From contig NZ_FZOS01000007.1 of the NCBI RefSeq assembly GCF_900188165.1, forward strand, positions 62,001 to 126,000: a stretch of 64,000 bases of DNA. The letters are read 5' to 3'. This stretch comes from Edaphosphingomonas laterariae (GTDB lineage Bacteria; Pseudomonadota; Alphaproteobacteria; Sphingomonadales; Sphingomonadaceae). This document shows, in pieces, positions 9,077 to 18,339 of this stretch. Made by a program: the position numbers and the translations under genes. The notes under the pieces were generated by a model that saw only the letters and a list, made by a program, of their open reading frames with translations, ran no database searches and had not been told where the DNA came from. Position 1 is the stretch's first letter. Each line of letters starts with the position of its first letter.

Positions 9077-10243
9077 ATGACCGATCGTGACATGACGGGC
9101 CGGCGCTGGCTGCCCGTTGCCGCCGGGGCGGCGCTGGCCGCCGCCTTGCCGCTGCTGGCGGGCTGCGCCACGGCCCCGGCGGGCGATATTGCTGCCGCCA
9201 GCCAGCGGCAGGACGGCGTCATTCCCTTCGCCTCCGTCACCGCCGCGCGGGACGACGGAACGGGCGATTATCTGCTCAACTGGGTCGCGCCGGATGCCGG
9301 GCGGGTGACCGTCTATGCCGGCCATGATCCGGCGGCGATCGGGCGCGATCACGCCGTGGGGGCGGGCGATGCCGTCGGCTCGATCCGCGTCAGCGGGCTC
9401 GCACCGGGCAAGCGCTGGTTCTTCGCATTGGTGCCCGAGCGCGGGGCGCCGCTGGTGATCGCCGATCGCGGGCTCCATCTGCCCAGCGTCCACAATCTGC
9501 GCGATATCGGCGGTTATCGCACCAGCGATGGCCGTTGGGTGAAGATGGGGTTGATCTATCGTTCCGATCAGCTCGACAAGGTCAGCGAAGCCGATCTGGC
9601 GGCGATGGGCGATCTCGGCATCCGGCTCGTCGCCGATCTGCGCACCGAAAGCGAACGCCAGCGCGAACCCGATCGCCTTCCGGCCGGGGCGGAGCCGCTC
9701 GTCCTCGATGTCGCGGCGGACAGCCAGGGCTCGCTCGGCGGCGATATGCGCAAGGCGATGGCGGCGATCACCGCCGGCAAGGGCGCGGAGATGCTGACCG
9801 AGGCCAATCGCGATTTCGTGTCGCTGGGCAGTGCCAAGACCGCTTATCGCACGCTGCTTGACCGCCTCGACGCGCCGGATGCGGGGCCGACGCTCTACCA
9901 TTGCACGGCGGGCAAGGATCGCACGGGTTGGGCGACCGCCGTGATCCTGACGCTGCTGGGCGTGCCGCGTGAAACGGTGATGGCGGATTATCTGGCCAGC
10001 AATGATTATCTGCGCGCCAAGAATGAGAAGGCGATCGCGGGCATGGCCAAGATGGGGCTTTCGGTGCCGCGCGAAAATCTGGAGCCGGTGCTGGGTGTCC
10101 GCGCCGAATATCTGCAGGCGGCCTTTGACGAGGTCGACAAGCGTTTTGGCTCGTTCGACGCCTATCTGAAGCAGGGGCTGGGCCTTGGCGATGCCGAGAT
10201 CGAGGCGCTGCGCACGCGCTATCTGGCCGGTCGGCCGGCTTAA
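9077..10243 (+). CDS. Tyrosine-protein phosphatase lipoprotein (Y_phosphatase3 / LipA-like)
   Basis: The 388-residue protein starts with a lipoprotein signal ending LLAGC (about residues 24-28), so it is membrane-anchored in the periplasm. The phosphatase domain shows HNLRDIGGYRTSDGRWVKMGLIYRS, the VADLRTESER strand and the CX5R loop HCTAGKDRTGW, with nucleophile Cys276 and Arg282. The extra Lys-Asp in the loop is shared with LipA and MptpB, which also act on phosphoinositides. A fibronectin-like N-terminal stretch (LLNWVAPDAGRVTVYAGHDP) precedes it. It follows the SDR gene by 35 bases and may share its promoter. The substrate is unknown. Confidence 0.9.
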   Translation: MTDRDMTGRRWLPVAAGAALAAALPLLAGCATAPAGDIAAASQRQDGVIPFASVTAARDDGTGDYLLNWVAPDAGRVTVYAGHDPAAIGRDHAVGAGDAVGSIRVSGLAPGKRWFFALVPERGAPLVIADRGLHLPSVHNLRDIGGYRTSDGRWVKMGLIYRSDQLDKVSEADLAAMGDLGIRLVADLRTESERQREPDRLPAGAEPLVLDVAADSQGSLGGDMRKAMAAITAGKGAEMLTEANRDFVSLGSAKTAYRTLLDRLDAPDAGPTLYHCTAGKDRTGWATAVILTLLGVPRETVMADYLASNDYLRAKNEKAIAGMAKMGLSVPRENLEPVLGVRAEYLQAAFDEVDKRFGSFDAYLKQGLGLGDAEIEALRTRYLAGRPA

Positions 10244-10258
10244 CGTCATTGCGAAGGG

Positions 10259-10291
10259 CAGGGTGGTCCGGGTGATGCCCGGGTCGCCCTG
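10259..10291. terminator. Stem-loop after phosphatase gene, no U-tract
   Basis: CAGGGTG (10259-10265) pairs with CGCCCTG (10285-10291), and CCGGG (10268-10272) with CCCGG (10278-10282) around TGATG. It sits 16 bases past the phosphatase stop. No T-run follows on either strand, so termination is only possible, not shown. Confidence 0.35.
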
Positions 10292-10364
10292 CTATGGCGT
10301 GGCACGTTGCTGTGGCCGTCATTCCGTGCCCTGCGCGCGCCGTGCGGCGGCTGGGCCCGGATGA

Positions 10365-10695
10365 TGGTGCGGACGGCGGGACTCGAACCCGCACTTTCAA
10401 AGAAAAGCAGATTTTCGCACCACTTCGGCTTTCGCCGCCGTGCATCCGCCGGGAAGGCCGATGGCACGTTCGTGGTCCGGACTGTCCCTTCGCCATGGCC
10501 CAAGGGCCGAAGGCGCCGCCCGTCCAGTCTCTACACCTTCCCGTCCTTTTCAGGCCGGGCTTGGCTCGGGATTGGCATGGCGCGTCATCCGCGCCTTAGC
10601 TTTCCCCGAATTTGAGCGGTTCTACGCCGCGGGTTTCCCCGTGGGCACCCAAATTTGTCTAAGTCTGCTGCGTCTACCGATTTCGCCACGTCCGC
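10365..10695 (-). tRNA. tRNA-Leu(UAA) split by a group I intron
   Basis: Read on the minus strand, the 5' exon is 10695-10661 (35 nt) and the 3' exon 10415-10365 (51 nt, CCA encoded). Joined, they give an 86-nt class II tRNA. Acceptor GCGGACG pairs with CGTCCGC. The anticodon arm is GCAGA-CTTAAAA-TCTGC with anticodon TAA. There is a long variable arm (TTTC/GAAA) and a T arm of GCGGG-TTCGAGT-CCCGC. The break lies between U34 and A35, the site used by the classical cyanobacterial and plastid tRNA-Leu(UAA) introns. ihfB lies upstream on the same strand. The gene cannot work unless the intron is removed. Confidence 0.95.
10416..10660 (-). ncRNA. Group I self-splicing intron (IC3-like) in tRNA-Leu(UAA)
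   Basis: The 245-nt intervening sequence has the conserved core elements in order on the minus strand. P-like CAAATTCGGGGAAAGCTAAG is at 10614-10595, Q-like AATCCCGAGCCAAG at 10573-10560, R-like GTGTAGAGACTGGACGGG at 10536-10519, and S-like GGGACAGTCCGG at 10488-10477. The 5' exon ends in U, and ACUU before the splice site can pair with the internal guide GGGU (10650-10647), which gives the required U-G pair. The intron ends in G. The core closely resembles the Azoarcus tRNA-Ile intron as I recall it. No open reading frame fits inside, so no homing endonuclease is encoded. Confidence 0.95.
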
Positions 10696-10757
10696 ATGGA
10701 CCCCGATCCGTTCAGGCTAGGCGCCCGACGCGGAAAGCAGGGTTTCCACCATTGAGT

Positions 10758-10818
10758 AGAGCCTGATCCGCGATCTTGGCTGAAGCGCGAACGCTTCCGC
10801 CGCCACCGATCAGGCTCT
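10758..10818. repeat. Intergenic palindromic element with 11-bp arms
   Basis: AGAGCCTGATC (10758-10768) and GATCAGGCTCT (10808-10818) are perfect inverted repeats. Inside them GAAGCG-CGAA-CGCTTC (10782-10797) forms a second perfect hairpin. It lies between ihfB and the tRNA-Leu gene. It has no T-run, so it looks more like a dispersed palindromic repeat than a terminator. A related, shorter element is at 13630-13689. Confidence 0.6.
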
Positions 10819-10870
10819 GCACCCAAAGGCCGCAAGCCGCGCCCGCGGTCAAGCAGGAAAAATCGCGCGC

Positions 10871-11149
10871 CTAGACATTCAGGCGCGCGCGCATCTCCTT
10901 GCCGGGCTTGAAATAGGGCACGCGCTTGGCGGCGACGTCCACGGATTCCCCGGTGCGCGGGTTGCGGCCGGTGCGCGCGACGCGCGCCCGTGTCGAAAAT
11001 GCACCGAAGCCTCGCAGTTCGACGCGGCCATCTTCCCGCAGTCGTTCGCTGATTTCATCGAAGAAGACGCCGACAATGCGTTCGACTTCGTTGAGCGAGA
11101 GGCCGGGATTGTCCTTGGCAAGCATTTGTACGAGTTCCGATCTGATCAT
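10871..11149 (-). CDS. ihfB: Integration host factor beta subunit
   Basis: The 92-residue protein is the beta subunit of the IHF heterodimer, which bends DNA at specific sites in recombination, replication and transcription. Diagnostic stretches are [43 protein letters not shown], the arm [12 protein letters not shown], and [13 protein letters not shown] at the end. ATG 11149 is preceded by GGGAGGGCC. Location near rpsA and cmk is the conserved alphaproteobacterial order aroA-cmk-rpsA-ihfB, here interrupted by a cytochrome c gene on the other strand. Both tRNA-borne elements in this window use tyrosine integrases, a class that often needs IHF. Confidence 0.93.
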   Translation of the reverse strand: MIRSELVQMLAKDNPGLSLNEVERIVGVFFDEISERLREDGRVELRGFGAFSTRARVARTGRNPRTGESVDVAAKRVPYFKPGKEMRARLNV

Positions 11150-11397
11150 GGGCCCTCCCCCTGATATGCTGCGTTCGACGAACGTTGCGGCTGCGGTTCA
11201 TTGCCCCTGATCGGCCGAGGACCCCCACGGTCGTTCGGTGTCGCAAGGGATGTCTGCGATACGCAACGGATCGGCAATCCGACGTCGCCGATCATCGCCA
11301 ATATGCAACAAAACGAGGGCGAAAGCGACGCGCCAGTTGCGGAAAAGCCGGCTCTGACATAGCCAATTGTCCCATCTTTGGATGGTGGGAGAATTAG

Positions 11398-11763
11398 ATG
11401 CCGGTTCGGAAAATGCTTTTGGCCGGCGCGCTGCTTGCGCTTGCGAATCAGGCCCATGCCGCGCCGTTGCCCAAGCCCGCCTCCTTCGCCACCTGCAGCG
11501 TGTGCCACAAGGTGCAGCCGGGCGTGCCTTCGGCCATGGGCCCCAATCTATGGGGCGTGGCGGGGCGCAAGGCCGGCACGCTGCCGGGCTATGCCTTTAC
11601 GCCGGCTATGAAAAAATATGGCCAGCCGTGGACCAAGGCCAATCTGGTCGCCTTCCTGACGGCGCCTGCCAAGGTCGTTCCGGGCAACAAGATGGCCTAT
11701 GCCGGCCAGCGCGATCCCAAGGCGGCCGAGGCTCTCGCGGATTATCTGCTGTCGCTGAAATAA
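11398..11763 (+). CDS. Class I c-type cytochrome, periplasmic
   Basis: The 121-residue protein has a signal peptide ending AHA (about residue 21), the heme attachment motif CSVCH (Cys33, Cys36, His37), GPNLWGVAGRKAGTLPGYAFTPAM typical of mitochondrial-like cytochrome c2, and Met99 in VPGNKMAYAG as sixth ligand. It should carry electrons in the periplasm between the bc1 complex and an oxidase or another acceptor; the partner is not shown here. It lies alone on the plus strand between ihfB and rpsA and ends at a bidirectional terminator. Confidence 0.92.
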   Translation: MPVRKMLLAGALLALANQAHAAPLPKPASFATCSVCHKVQPGVPSAMGPNLWGVAGRKAGTLPGYAFTPAMKKYGQPWTKANLVAFLTAPAKVVPGNKMAYAGQRDPKAAEALADYLLSLK

Positions 11764-11814
11764 GACGACAAGACGGTGGCGGCCGGGGGGTGATCGCCGC
11801 CGGTCGCGCATAAG

Positions 11815-11856
11815 AAAAAAGGGCGCGGACCTTGTGGTCCGCGCCCTTCTTTTCTT
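11815..11856. terminator. Bidirectional rho-independent terminator (cytochrome c / rpsA)
   Basis: GGGCGCGGACC (11821-11831) pairs perfectly with GGTCCGCGCCC (11836-11846) around TTGT. A-rich bases precede it and TTCTTTTCTT follows, so it can stop both the plus-strand cytochrome gene and the minus-strand rpsA transcript. Confidence 0.92.
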
Positions 11857-11874
11857 GGCTCAAGGCCGAAGCGA

Positions 11875-13575
11875 TTACTCGCCGCGCGCCTTGTTCAGCG
11901 CCGCGCCGAGGATGTCGCCCAGCGACGCGCCCGAGTCGGACGAGCCATACTGCGCCACGGCCTGCTTCTCTTCGGCGATCTGCATCGCCTTGATCGAGAA
12001 GGTCGGCTTCTTCGAACGATCGAAGCCGGTGACCATCGCGTCGAACTTCTGGCCGACCTGGAAACGCTCCGGACGCTGCTCGTCACGGTCGCGGCCGAGA
12101 TCGCCACGCTTGATGAAGCCAACGGCGCCATCATCGCCCGCCTGCACGTCGAGGCCCGCATCGCCGACCGAGAGGACGGTGACGGTGATGACCGCGTTCT
12201 TGTTCAGCTTGTCGCCGCCCGTCGCGACGACGCCGCCACGCTCGAGCTGCTTCATGCCGAGCGAGATGCGCTCCTTTTCGGCGTCGATGTCGAGCACGAC
12301 GGCCTGAACCGTCTCGCCCTTGTGGTGCAGCGCCAGGGCTTCCTCGCCCGAAACGCCCCAGGCGATGTCCGACATGTGAACCATGCCGTCGACGTCGCCG
12401 TCCAGGCCGATGAACAGGCCGAACTCGGTCGCGTTCTTGACTTCGCCCTCGACGGTCGAGCCAACCGGGTGCTTCTCGGCGAAGGCTTCCCACGGATTGC
12501 TGATCGCCTGCTTCAGGCCCAGCGAGATACGACGCTTGTCGGCATCGACCTCGAGGATCACGACGTCCACTTCCTGCGAGGTGGAGACGATCTTGCCCGG
12601 GTGGACGTTCTTCTTGGTCCAGCTCATTTCCGAAACGTGGACCAGGCCTTCGATGCCCGGCTCGAGCTCGACGAACGCACCATATTCGGTGATGTTGGTC
12701 ACGCGGCCCGAGAACTTCGCACCGATCGGGTACTTGGCGGCGGCGCCTTCCCACGGATCGCTCTCGAGCTGCTTCATGCCGAGCGAGATGCGCTGGGTGT
12801 CACGGTTGATGCGGATGATCTGCACCTTTACCGTGTCGCCGATGTTGATCATTTCGCTCGGGTGGCCGACGCGCTTGTAGCTGAGGTCGGTGACGTGCAG
12901 CAGGCCGTCGATGCCGCCGAGATCAACGAACGCACCATAATCGGTGATGTTCTTGACGACGCCTTCGATCACCTGGCCTTCGGCCAGCGACTGGATCAGG
13001 CCCGTGCGCTGTTCGGCGCGGGTTTCTTCCAGAACGGCGCGACGCGACACGACGATGTTGCCGCGGCGACGATCCATCTTGAGGATCTGGAACGGCTGCG
13101 GAATGTCCATGAGCGGGGTGACATCGCGCACCGGGCGGATGTCGACCTGGCTGCCCGGAAGGAAGGCCACGGCGCCGTTGAGGTCGACGGTGAAGCCGCC
13201 CTTGACGCGGCCGAAGATGACGCCTTCGACGCGGGTCGACTGGCCGAATTCGGCTTCGAGCTTGTCCCACGCGGCTTCGCGGCGGGCGCGGTCGCGCGAC
13301 AGCATCGCTTCGCCGTGCGAATTTTCGACGCGGTCGACATAGACTTCGACTTCGTCACCGACCTGCAGTTCGGCCTTCTGGCCGGGCGCCGGCGCGAATT
13401 CGCGCAGCGCGACGCGGCCTTCCGACTTCAGACCGACGTCGATGACGGCCATGTCGTTTTCGATCGCGGTGACGGTGCCCTTGACGACGCGGCCCTCGAA
13501 GCCCTGTTCGTCGCCGAGCGTCTGGCTGAGAAGAGCCGCGAAATCATCGCGGGTAGGATTTGCCGTAGTGGCCAT
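11875..13575 (-). CDS. rpsA: 30S ribosomal protein S1
   Basis: S1 binds mRNA leaders on the small subunit and helps initiation on structured messages. The 566-residue protein starts MATTANPTRDDFAALL after AGGAAGC. It shows six OB-fold S1 repeats, recognisable from repeated G-x-V-x(3)-D/E-Y-G-A/V-F-V-x-L cores such as VIEGVVKNITDYGAFVDLGG and RVTNITEYGAFVELEPG. IDGLLHVTDLSYKRVGHPSE and GLVHVSEMSWTKKNVHP are the canonical RNA-binding repeats. The length matches alphaproteobacterial S1. It lies downstream of cmk in the conserved cmk-rpsA pair with a 293-base gap that could carry its own promoter. Confidence 0.97.
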   Translation of the reverse strand: MATTANPTRDDFAALLSQTLGDEQGFEGRVVKGTVTAIENDMAVIDVGLKSEGRVALREFAPAPGQKAELQVGDEVEVYVDRVENSHGEAMLSRDRARREAAWDKLEAEFGQSTRVEGVIFGRVKGGFTVDLNGAVAFLPGSQVDIRPVRDVTPLMDIPQPFQILKMDRRRGNIVVSRRAVLEETRAEQRTGLIQSLAEGQVIEGVVKNITDYGAFVDLGGIDGLLHVTDLSYKRVGHPSEMINIGDTVKVQIIRINRDTQRISLGMKQLESDPWEGAAAKYPIGAKFSGRVTNITEYGAFVELEPGIEGLVHVSEMSWTKKNVHPGKIVSTSQEVDVVILEVDADKRRISLGLKQAISNPWEAFAEKHPVGSTVEGEVKNATEFGLFIGLDGDVDGMVHMSDIAWGVSGEEALALHHKGETVQAVVLDIDAEKERISLGMKQLERGGVVATGGDKLNKNAVITVTVLSVGDAGLDVQAGDDGAVGFIKRGDLGRDRDEQRPERFQVGQKFDAMVTGFDRSKKPTFSIKAMQIAEEKQAVAQYGSSDSGASLGDILGAALNKARGE

Positions 13576-13629
13576 ATACTTGCTTCCTGACTGACGGTTG
13601 CCGGCCATCCGGTTGTTTCCGGAGGTCTT

Positions 13630-13689
13630 GAGCCTGTTCGATCGGGGATGAAACGCCGCGCGCTCCAACCCAAAGCGGCAAGCAGGCTC
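13630..13689. repeat. Palindromic element upstream of rpsA, related to 10758-10818
   Basis: GAGCCTG (13630-13636) and CAGGCTC (13683-13689) form inverted arms identical in sequence to the core of the arms at 10758-10818, with a similar 46-base interior. It sits in the 293-base cmk-rpsA gap. It could be a dispersed repeat or part of an rpsA leader. Confidence 0.45.
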
Positions 13690-13868
13690 TCGTCATAAAT
13701 GAAACCGGGTTTCGCGCCGCAGGCCCCATGCCTGAAGCGATCCCGGTCGTGGCCGAACCGCCACATGGGCCCCATGCCCATGCAGCATCTTTCGAACGAC
13801 GGATTCGCGGAAAGCCAAAAGGACGCAACAGGGCCGCCGGCATCGTCTGCCGGGTGCCCCCTTGCGCC

Positions 13869-14510
13869 TTACGGGTTGGCCTGGCGGCGGTTCCCGATCT
13901 GGGCGTCCACGAGCGAAATCGCCCGATCGACGGCCGCGTCTATATCCATATAGCTGGTATCCAGCAAGGCGGCATCGTCGGCAGGGCGCAGCGGCGCGGT
14001 CGCCCGCGTCGTATCCCGCAGATCGCGCGCGCGAATATCGGCGAGCACCTTGTCGAAGCTGATTTCGTGGCCCAGCCCGACCAGTTCGTCATGCCGGCGA
14101 CGCGCGCGCACCGTGGGCGTCGCCTTCACATAGAGCTTGGCGTCGGCATGGGGGGCGATCACCGTGCCGATGTCGCGCCCGTCGAGCACCGCGCCACCCG
14201 GCCGCGCGGCGAAGGCGCGTTGCCGGTCGATCAGGGCGGCGCGCACGGCGGGAATCGCGGAAACCTTGGATGCGGCGGCGCCGGCCGCCTCGGTCTTCAA
14301 CTCGCGATCGTCGAGCAGGGCATCATCGAAGGCGCAGGCAGCCAGCGCGTCCGCTTCCTTTTCGGGATCGCCGCCGGCGCGCAGCACCTGCAGGCCGACC
14401 GCGCGATAGAGCAGGCCGGTATCGAGGCAGGGCAGGCCGTAATGCGCGGCGAGCGCGCGGGCGATGGTGCCCTTGCCCGATGCGGCGGGGCCGTCGACGG
14501 CGATGATCAT
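13869..14510 (-). CDS. cmk: Cytidylate kinase
   Basis: Phosphorylates CMP and dCMP to the diphosphates in pyrimidine salvage. The 213-residue protein from ATG 14510 begins MIIAVDGPAASGKGTIARAL with the P-loop GPAASGKGT at residues 6-14. It continues with LDTGLLYRAV, the family motif LDGRDIGTVIAPHADAKLYVKATPTVRARRR, and RDTTRATAPLRPADDA (the R-D-x(2)-R block). The ATG overlaps the upstream hydrolase stop by one base (TAATG), so translation is probably coupled. rpsA follows downstream. Confidence 0.96.
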   Translation of the reverse strand: MIIAVDGPAASGKGTIARALAAHYGLPCLDTGLLYRAVGLQVLRAGGDPEKEADALAACAFDDALLDDRELKTEAAGAAASKVSAIPAVRAALIDRQRAFAARPGGAVLDGRDIGTVIAPHADAKLYVKATPTVRARRRHDELVGLGHEISFDKVLADIRARDLRDTTRATAPLRPADDAALLDTSYMDIDAAVDRAISLVDAQIGNRRQANP

Positions 14511-15487
14511 TATGCGTCGCTCCCCGCCAGCCAGTTGCGCAGCGCCGCGCAATAGACTTCGGGCTGGTCCGATTGGGTGCGATGGGCGGCGCCCGCGATG
14601 ATTTCCAGTGCGGCGCCGGGGGTAGCCGCGGTCAGCCGGCGGGCAGTGGTAGGTGTCACTTCGTCTGAATCGCCTATCAGGAACAATGTGGGCACGGCGA
14701 TGCGCTTGAGCAGCGGCTCGCCGTCATAATCGGCCAGCGTGCCGGTCGCGCGGAACTCGTTCGGCCCCCACATCGCGTTGTAGATATTTTCCGCGAGCTT
14801 CAGCCCGTGCGCCTTTTCATAGGCGGCGGCCCAGGCGGGAAGCGGCTTCAACCGCCAGAAGCGCCGGTAGAAGGCATCCACCGCCGCATCGCATTCGAGC
14901 TTGCTGGGCGGCTTGGGGCCTTCGCATGCGTCAAGCACCGCCTGCACATGTTCGGGCAGCTGGCCGCGCAGCGTGGCGGCATCGTCCATCCACGCGCGGG
15001 TCGAAATCAGCGGTCCTTGCAGGACGAGGCTGGCCAGTTCCTTCGGCTGACGCGCGGCATATTCCAGCGCGACGGTGCCGCCCCAGCTATGGCCCAGCAC
15101 ATGCCAGCGAGGCACGCCGAGTGCGGCGCGAATCGCCTCCAGTTCGTCGACGAAGCGCGGCACCGTCCAGTTGGCGGGCTGGCCCGGCTTGTCGGAAAGC
15201 CCGCAATCGAGCTGATCGTAGAGGATGACGGCGCGATCGGCGGCGAGCGGCAGCGCGGGCAGGAAGGCGCCGTGCGATCCGCCCGGGCCGCCATGGATCA
15301 TCACCAGTGGCGGGCGCGGGCCTGCGAGATCGCCGTTGATCCGCACATAAGCGCGGCCGCCCGGCACCGGCACCATCTGTTCCCGCTCGGCGCGAACATC
15401 CGGCGTGGTGGTGGCCAGCGCGCTGGTGCTGGCAGTCAGCATGGCGGCGCCGGCGGATGCCAGCGTGGTCCTGCGATCCATCTTCAT
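14510..15487 (-). CDS. Proline iminopeptidase-like alpha/beta hydrolase, exported
   Basis: The 325-residue protein begins MKMDRRTTLASAGAAML, a Tat-like leader with twin Arg. The fold has HGGPGGSHGA (oxyanion loop), LGHSWGGTVALEYA with the nucleophile Ser, GDSDEVTP with the acid, and GAAHRTQSDQ with the catalytic His. This is the S33 proline iminopeptidase arrangement, so removal of N-terminal proline or related amide hydrolysis is likely. It sits between aroA (10 bases upstream) and cmk (one-base overlap), which are usually direct neighbours, so it appears to have been inserted into the conserved operon. Confidence 0.88.
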   Translation of the reverse strand: MKMDRRTTLASAGAAMLTASTSALATTTPDVRAEREQMVPVPGGRAYVRINGDLAGPRPPLVMIHGGPGGSHGAFLPALPLAADRAVILYDQLDCGLSDKPGQPANWTVPRFVDELEAIRAALGVPRWHVLGHSWGGTVALEYAARQPKELASLVLQGPLISTRAWMDDAATLRGQLPEHVQAVLDACEGPKPPSKLECDAAVDAFYRRFWRLKPLPAWAAAYEKAHGLKLAENIYNAMWGPNEFRATGTLADYDGEPLLKRIAVPTLFLIGDSDEVTPTTARRLTAATPGAALEIIAGAAHRTQSDQPEVYCAALRNWLAGSDA

Positions 15488-15497
15488 GTCCGGCCTG

Positions 15498-16964
<1,467 letters not shown>

Positions 16965-16972
16965 TCATAGCC

Positions 16973-17290
16973 GTGGTGAAACCTGAATGGGGCACCAAGC
17001 GGACCTGCCCGAAATGCGGCACCCGCTTTTACGATCTTGGCAAGGAAGATCCCGTCACCTGCATCGAATGCGGCACGGCGTGGGAACCCGATCCCATCCT
17101 GAAGTCGAAGCAGCCGCTGCCGTTCGACGCGCCCAAGAAGACGGATGACGACAACAAGCCCGATGCGGATCTGTCCGACGACGATCTGGACATCGATGAG
17201 GATGCCGAACCGAGCCCCGACGACGATGTCGATCTGGGCGGCGACGACGATATCGGCGTTGCGACGGGCGGGGATGACGACGAGAATTAA
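16973..17290 (+). CDS. TIGR02300 (FYDLN acid) family protein
   Basis: The roughly 105-residue protein starts VVKPEWGTKRTCPKCGTRFYDLGKEDPVTCIECG, with two CxxC-type pairs that suggest a zinc ribbon. Then comes a very acidic tail (runs of Asp from residue 50 on, such as DDDLDIDEDAEPSPDDD). This is the alphaproteobacterial FYDLN acid family, of unknown role. Two adjacent GTG codons (16973 and 16976) are the only sensible starts, as the conserved region begins immediately; an upstream ATG would add unrelated residues. It is divergent from aroA and precedes tRNA-Ala. Confidence 0.88.
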   Translation: MVKPEWGTKRTCPKCGTRFYDLGKEDPVTCIECGTAWEPDPILKSKQPLPFDAPKKTDDDNKPDADLSDDDLDIDEDAEPSPDDDVDLGGDDDIGVATGGDDDEN

Positions 17291-17389
17291 AAAAATTCGG
17301 TTCGACGAAAAATCATCTTGCAGGGGGAGGCGAACCCGCCTAGTGGAGCGCCTCCCCGCCGGGCCCAACCGGCGGAAAAAATGGAAAAC

Positions 17390-17465
17390 GGGGCCGTAGC
17401 TCAGCTGGGAGAGCGTCGCAATGGCATTGCGAAGGTCAGGGGTTCGATCCCCCTCGGCTCCACCA
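17390..17465 (+). tRNA. tRNA-Ala(GGC)
   Basis: Acceptor GGGGCCG pairs with CGGCTCC. The D arm is GCTC/GAGC, the anticodon arm TCGCA-ATGGCAT-TGCGA has anticodon GGC, the T arm is AGGGG-TTCGATC-CCCCT, and CCA is encoded. It is 76 nt long. Downstream flank to 17661 (about 200 bases) shows no gene. Confidence 0.97.
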
Positions 17466-17661
17466 TTTTCCTAATCAGCTCGCCCCCTTGCGCTTGCATG
17501 TGACGGGCGGCATATCCCCACGATCTGATCGCTAACGCCATAGGCGGACACCTTCGCAGAGGGCGATTTTCATCGCCGCTGGGCGCGGTGTCGCGCGTCT
17601 TTCCGATCACGCGCCTTCGCTGGCGCTTGGCTGCCGGCGCATGGGCGCCGCGCCCGGTGCC

Positions 17662-18225
17662 TTATGATGCGGGGTGGGTGCCAGGGCGCAGGAACGCGAA
17701 CATGTGGGCGACATAATCGGCCTTGCCCAGTTCCACGCCTTGCGCGCGCAGGATCGCGTAGGCCGCCATCACATGGAAGTAGAATTGCGGCAGCGCCCAG
17801 TCGCGCACATATTGCCCGGCGGTAAGATCGAACACCATGCCTTGCGGCAAGGCGTGCGCGACCGGGCTCTCCGGGGGCAGGGTCGGCGCATTCGCCGCGG
17901 CTTCCACCATCGCCACCGTCTCGGCAATTCTGGCCCGCGCATCCGCGATCGAGCCTGGGGCTTCCGCAGCGTTGCGGCCCTCGTTCAGCAGCGTCTCGAT
18001 CGACGGGGGGAGGGGCTCGCCGCGCAGGCGGGACACGCCTTCCTGTGCCTGAACGCAGGCGAAGCGGATCTGGGTGGACAGCGGGAACATATCGGCGGCC
18101 AGCCGCGCGCTGAGCAGCGCATCCGCGGCACCGCCCGGCTTCTGCGCCTCCGCCTTGTCGAGCCAGGACGATAGCGCGCCCAGCATCTGCACATAGGTCG
18201 GCCAAAGAACATCCGGCAGTGTCAT
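17662..18225 (-). CDS. DUF1993 family protein
   Basis: The 187-residue protein from ATG 18225 fits DUF1993: MTLPDVLWPTYVQMLGALSSWLDKAEA, then LLSARLAADMFPLSTQIRFACVQAQEGVSRL, the GMVFDLTAGQYVRDWALPQFYFHVMAAYAILR block and a C-terminal MFAFLRPG. This family resembles DinB-like helical bundles and has no known function. The histidine in QFYFHVMAAY is conserved in the family. It stands upstream of no other minus-strand gene. A VOC protein gene lies 114 bases before it on the same strand. Confidence 0.85.
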   Translation of the reverse strand: MTLPDVLWPTYVQMLGALSSWLDKAEAQKPGGAADALLSARLAADMFPLSTQIRFACVQAQEGVSRLRGEPLPPSIETLLNEGRNAAEAPGSIADARARIAETVAMVEAAANAPTLPPESPVAHALPQGMVFDLTAGQYVRDWALPQFYFHVMAAYAILRAQGVELGKADYVAHMFAFLRPGTHPAS

Positions 18226-18339
18226 GCTGATCCGCTTTCCGTATCGGGGGGTGGTTCGGCGCAATTTCTCCCGCCCGCGCCTTCGCCGGGTCGAGGCCCC
18301 GGCCGAAGCCGGAGCCCATCCATCCCGGTCCGCGCGGCG

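Noticed and set aside
12322-13590. Plus-strand open frame of about 420 codons over rpsA
   Set aside because: It is the exact mirror of the rpsA repeats, and its apparent internal repeats come from the S1 domains on the other strand.
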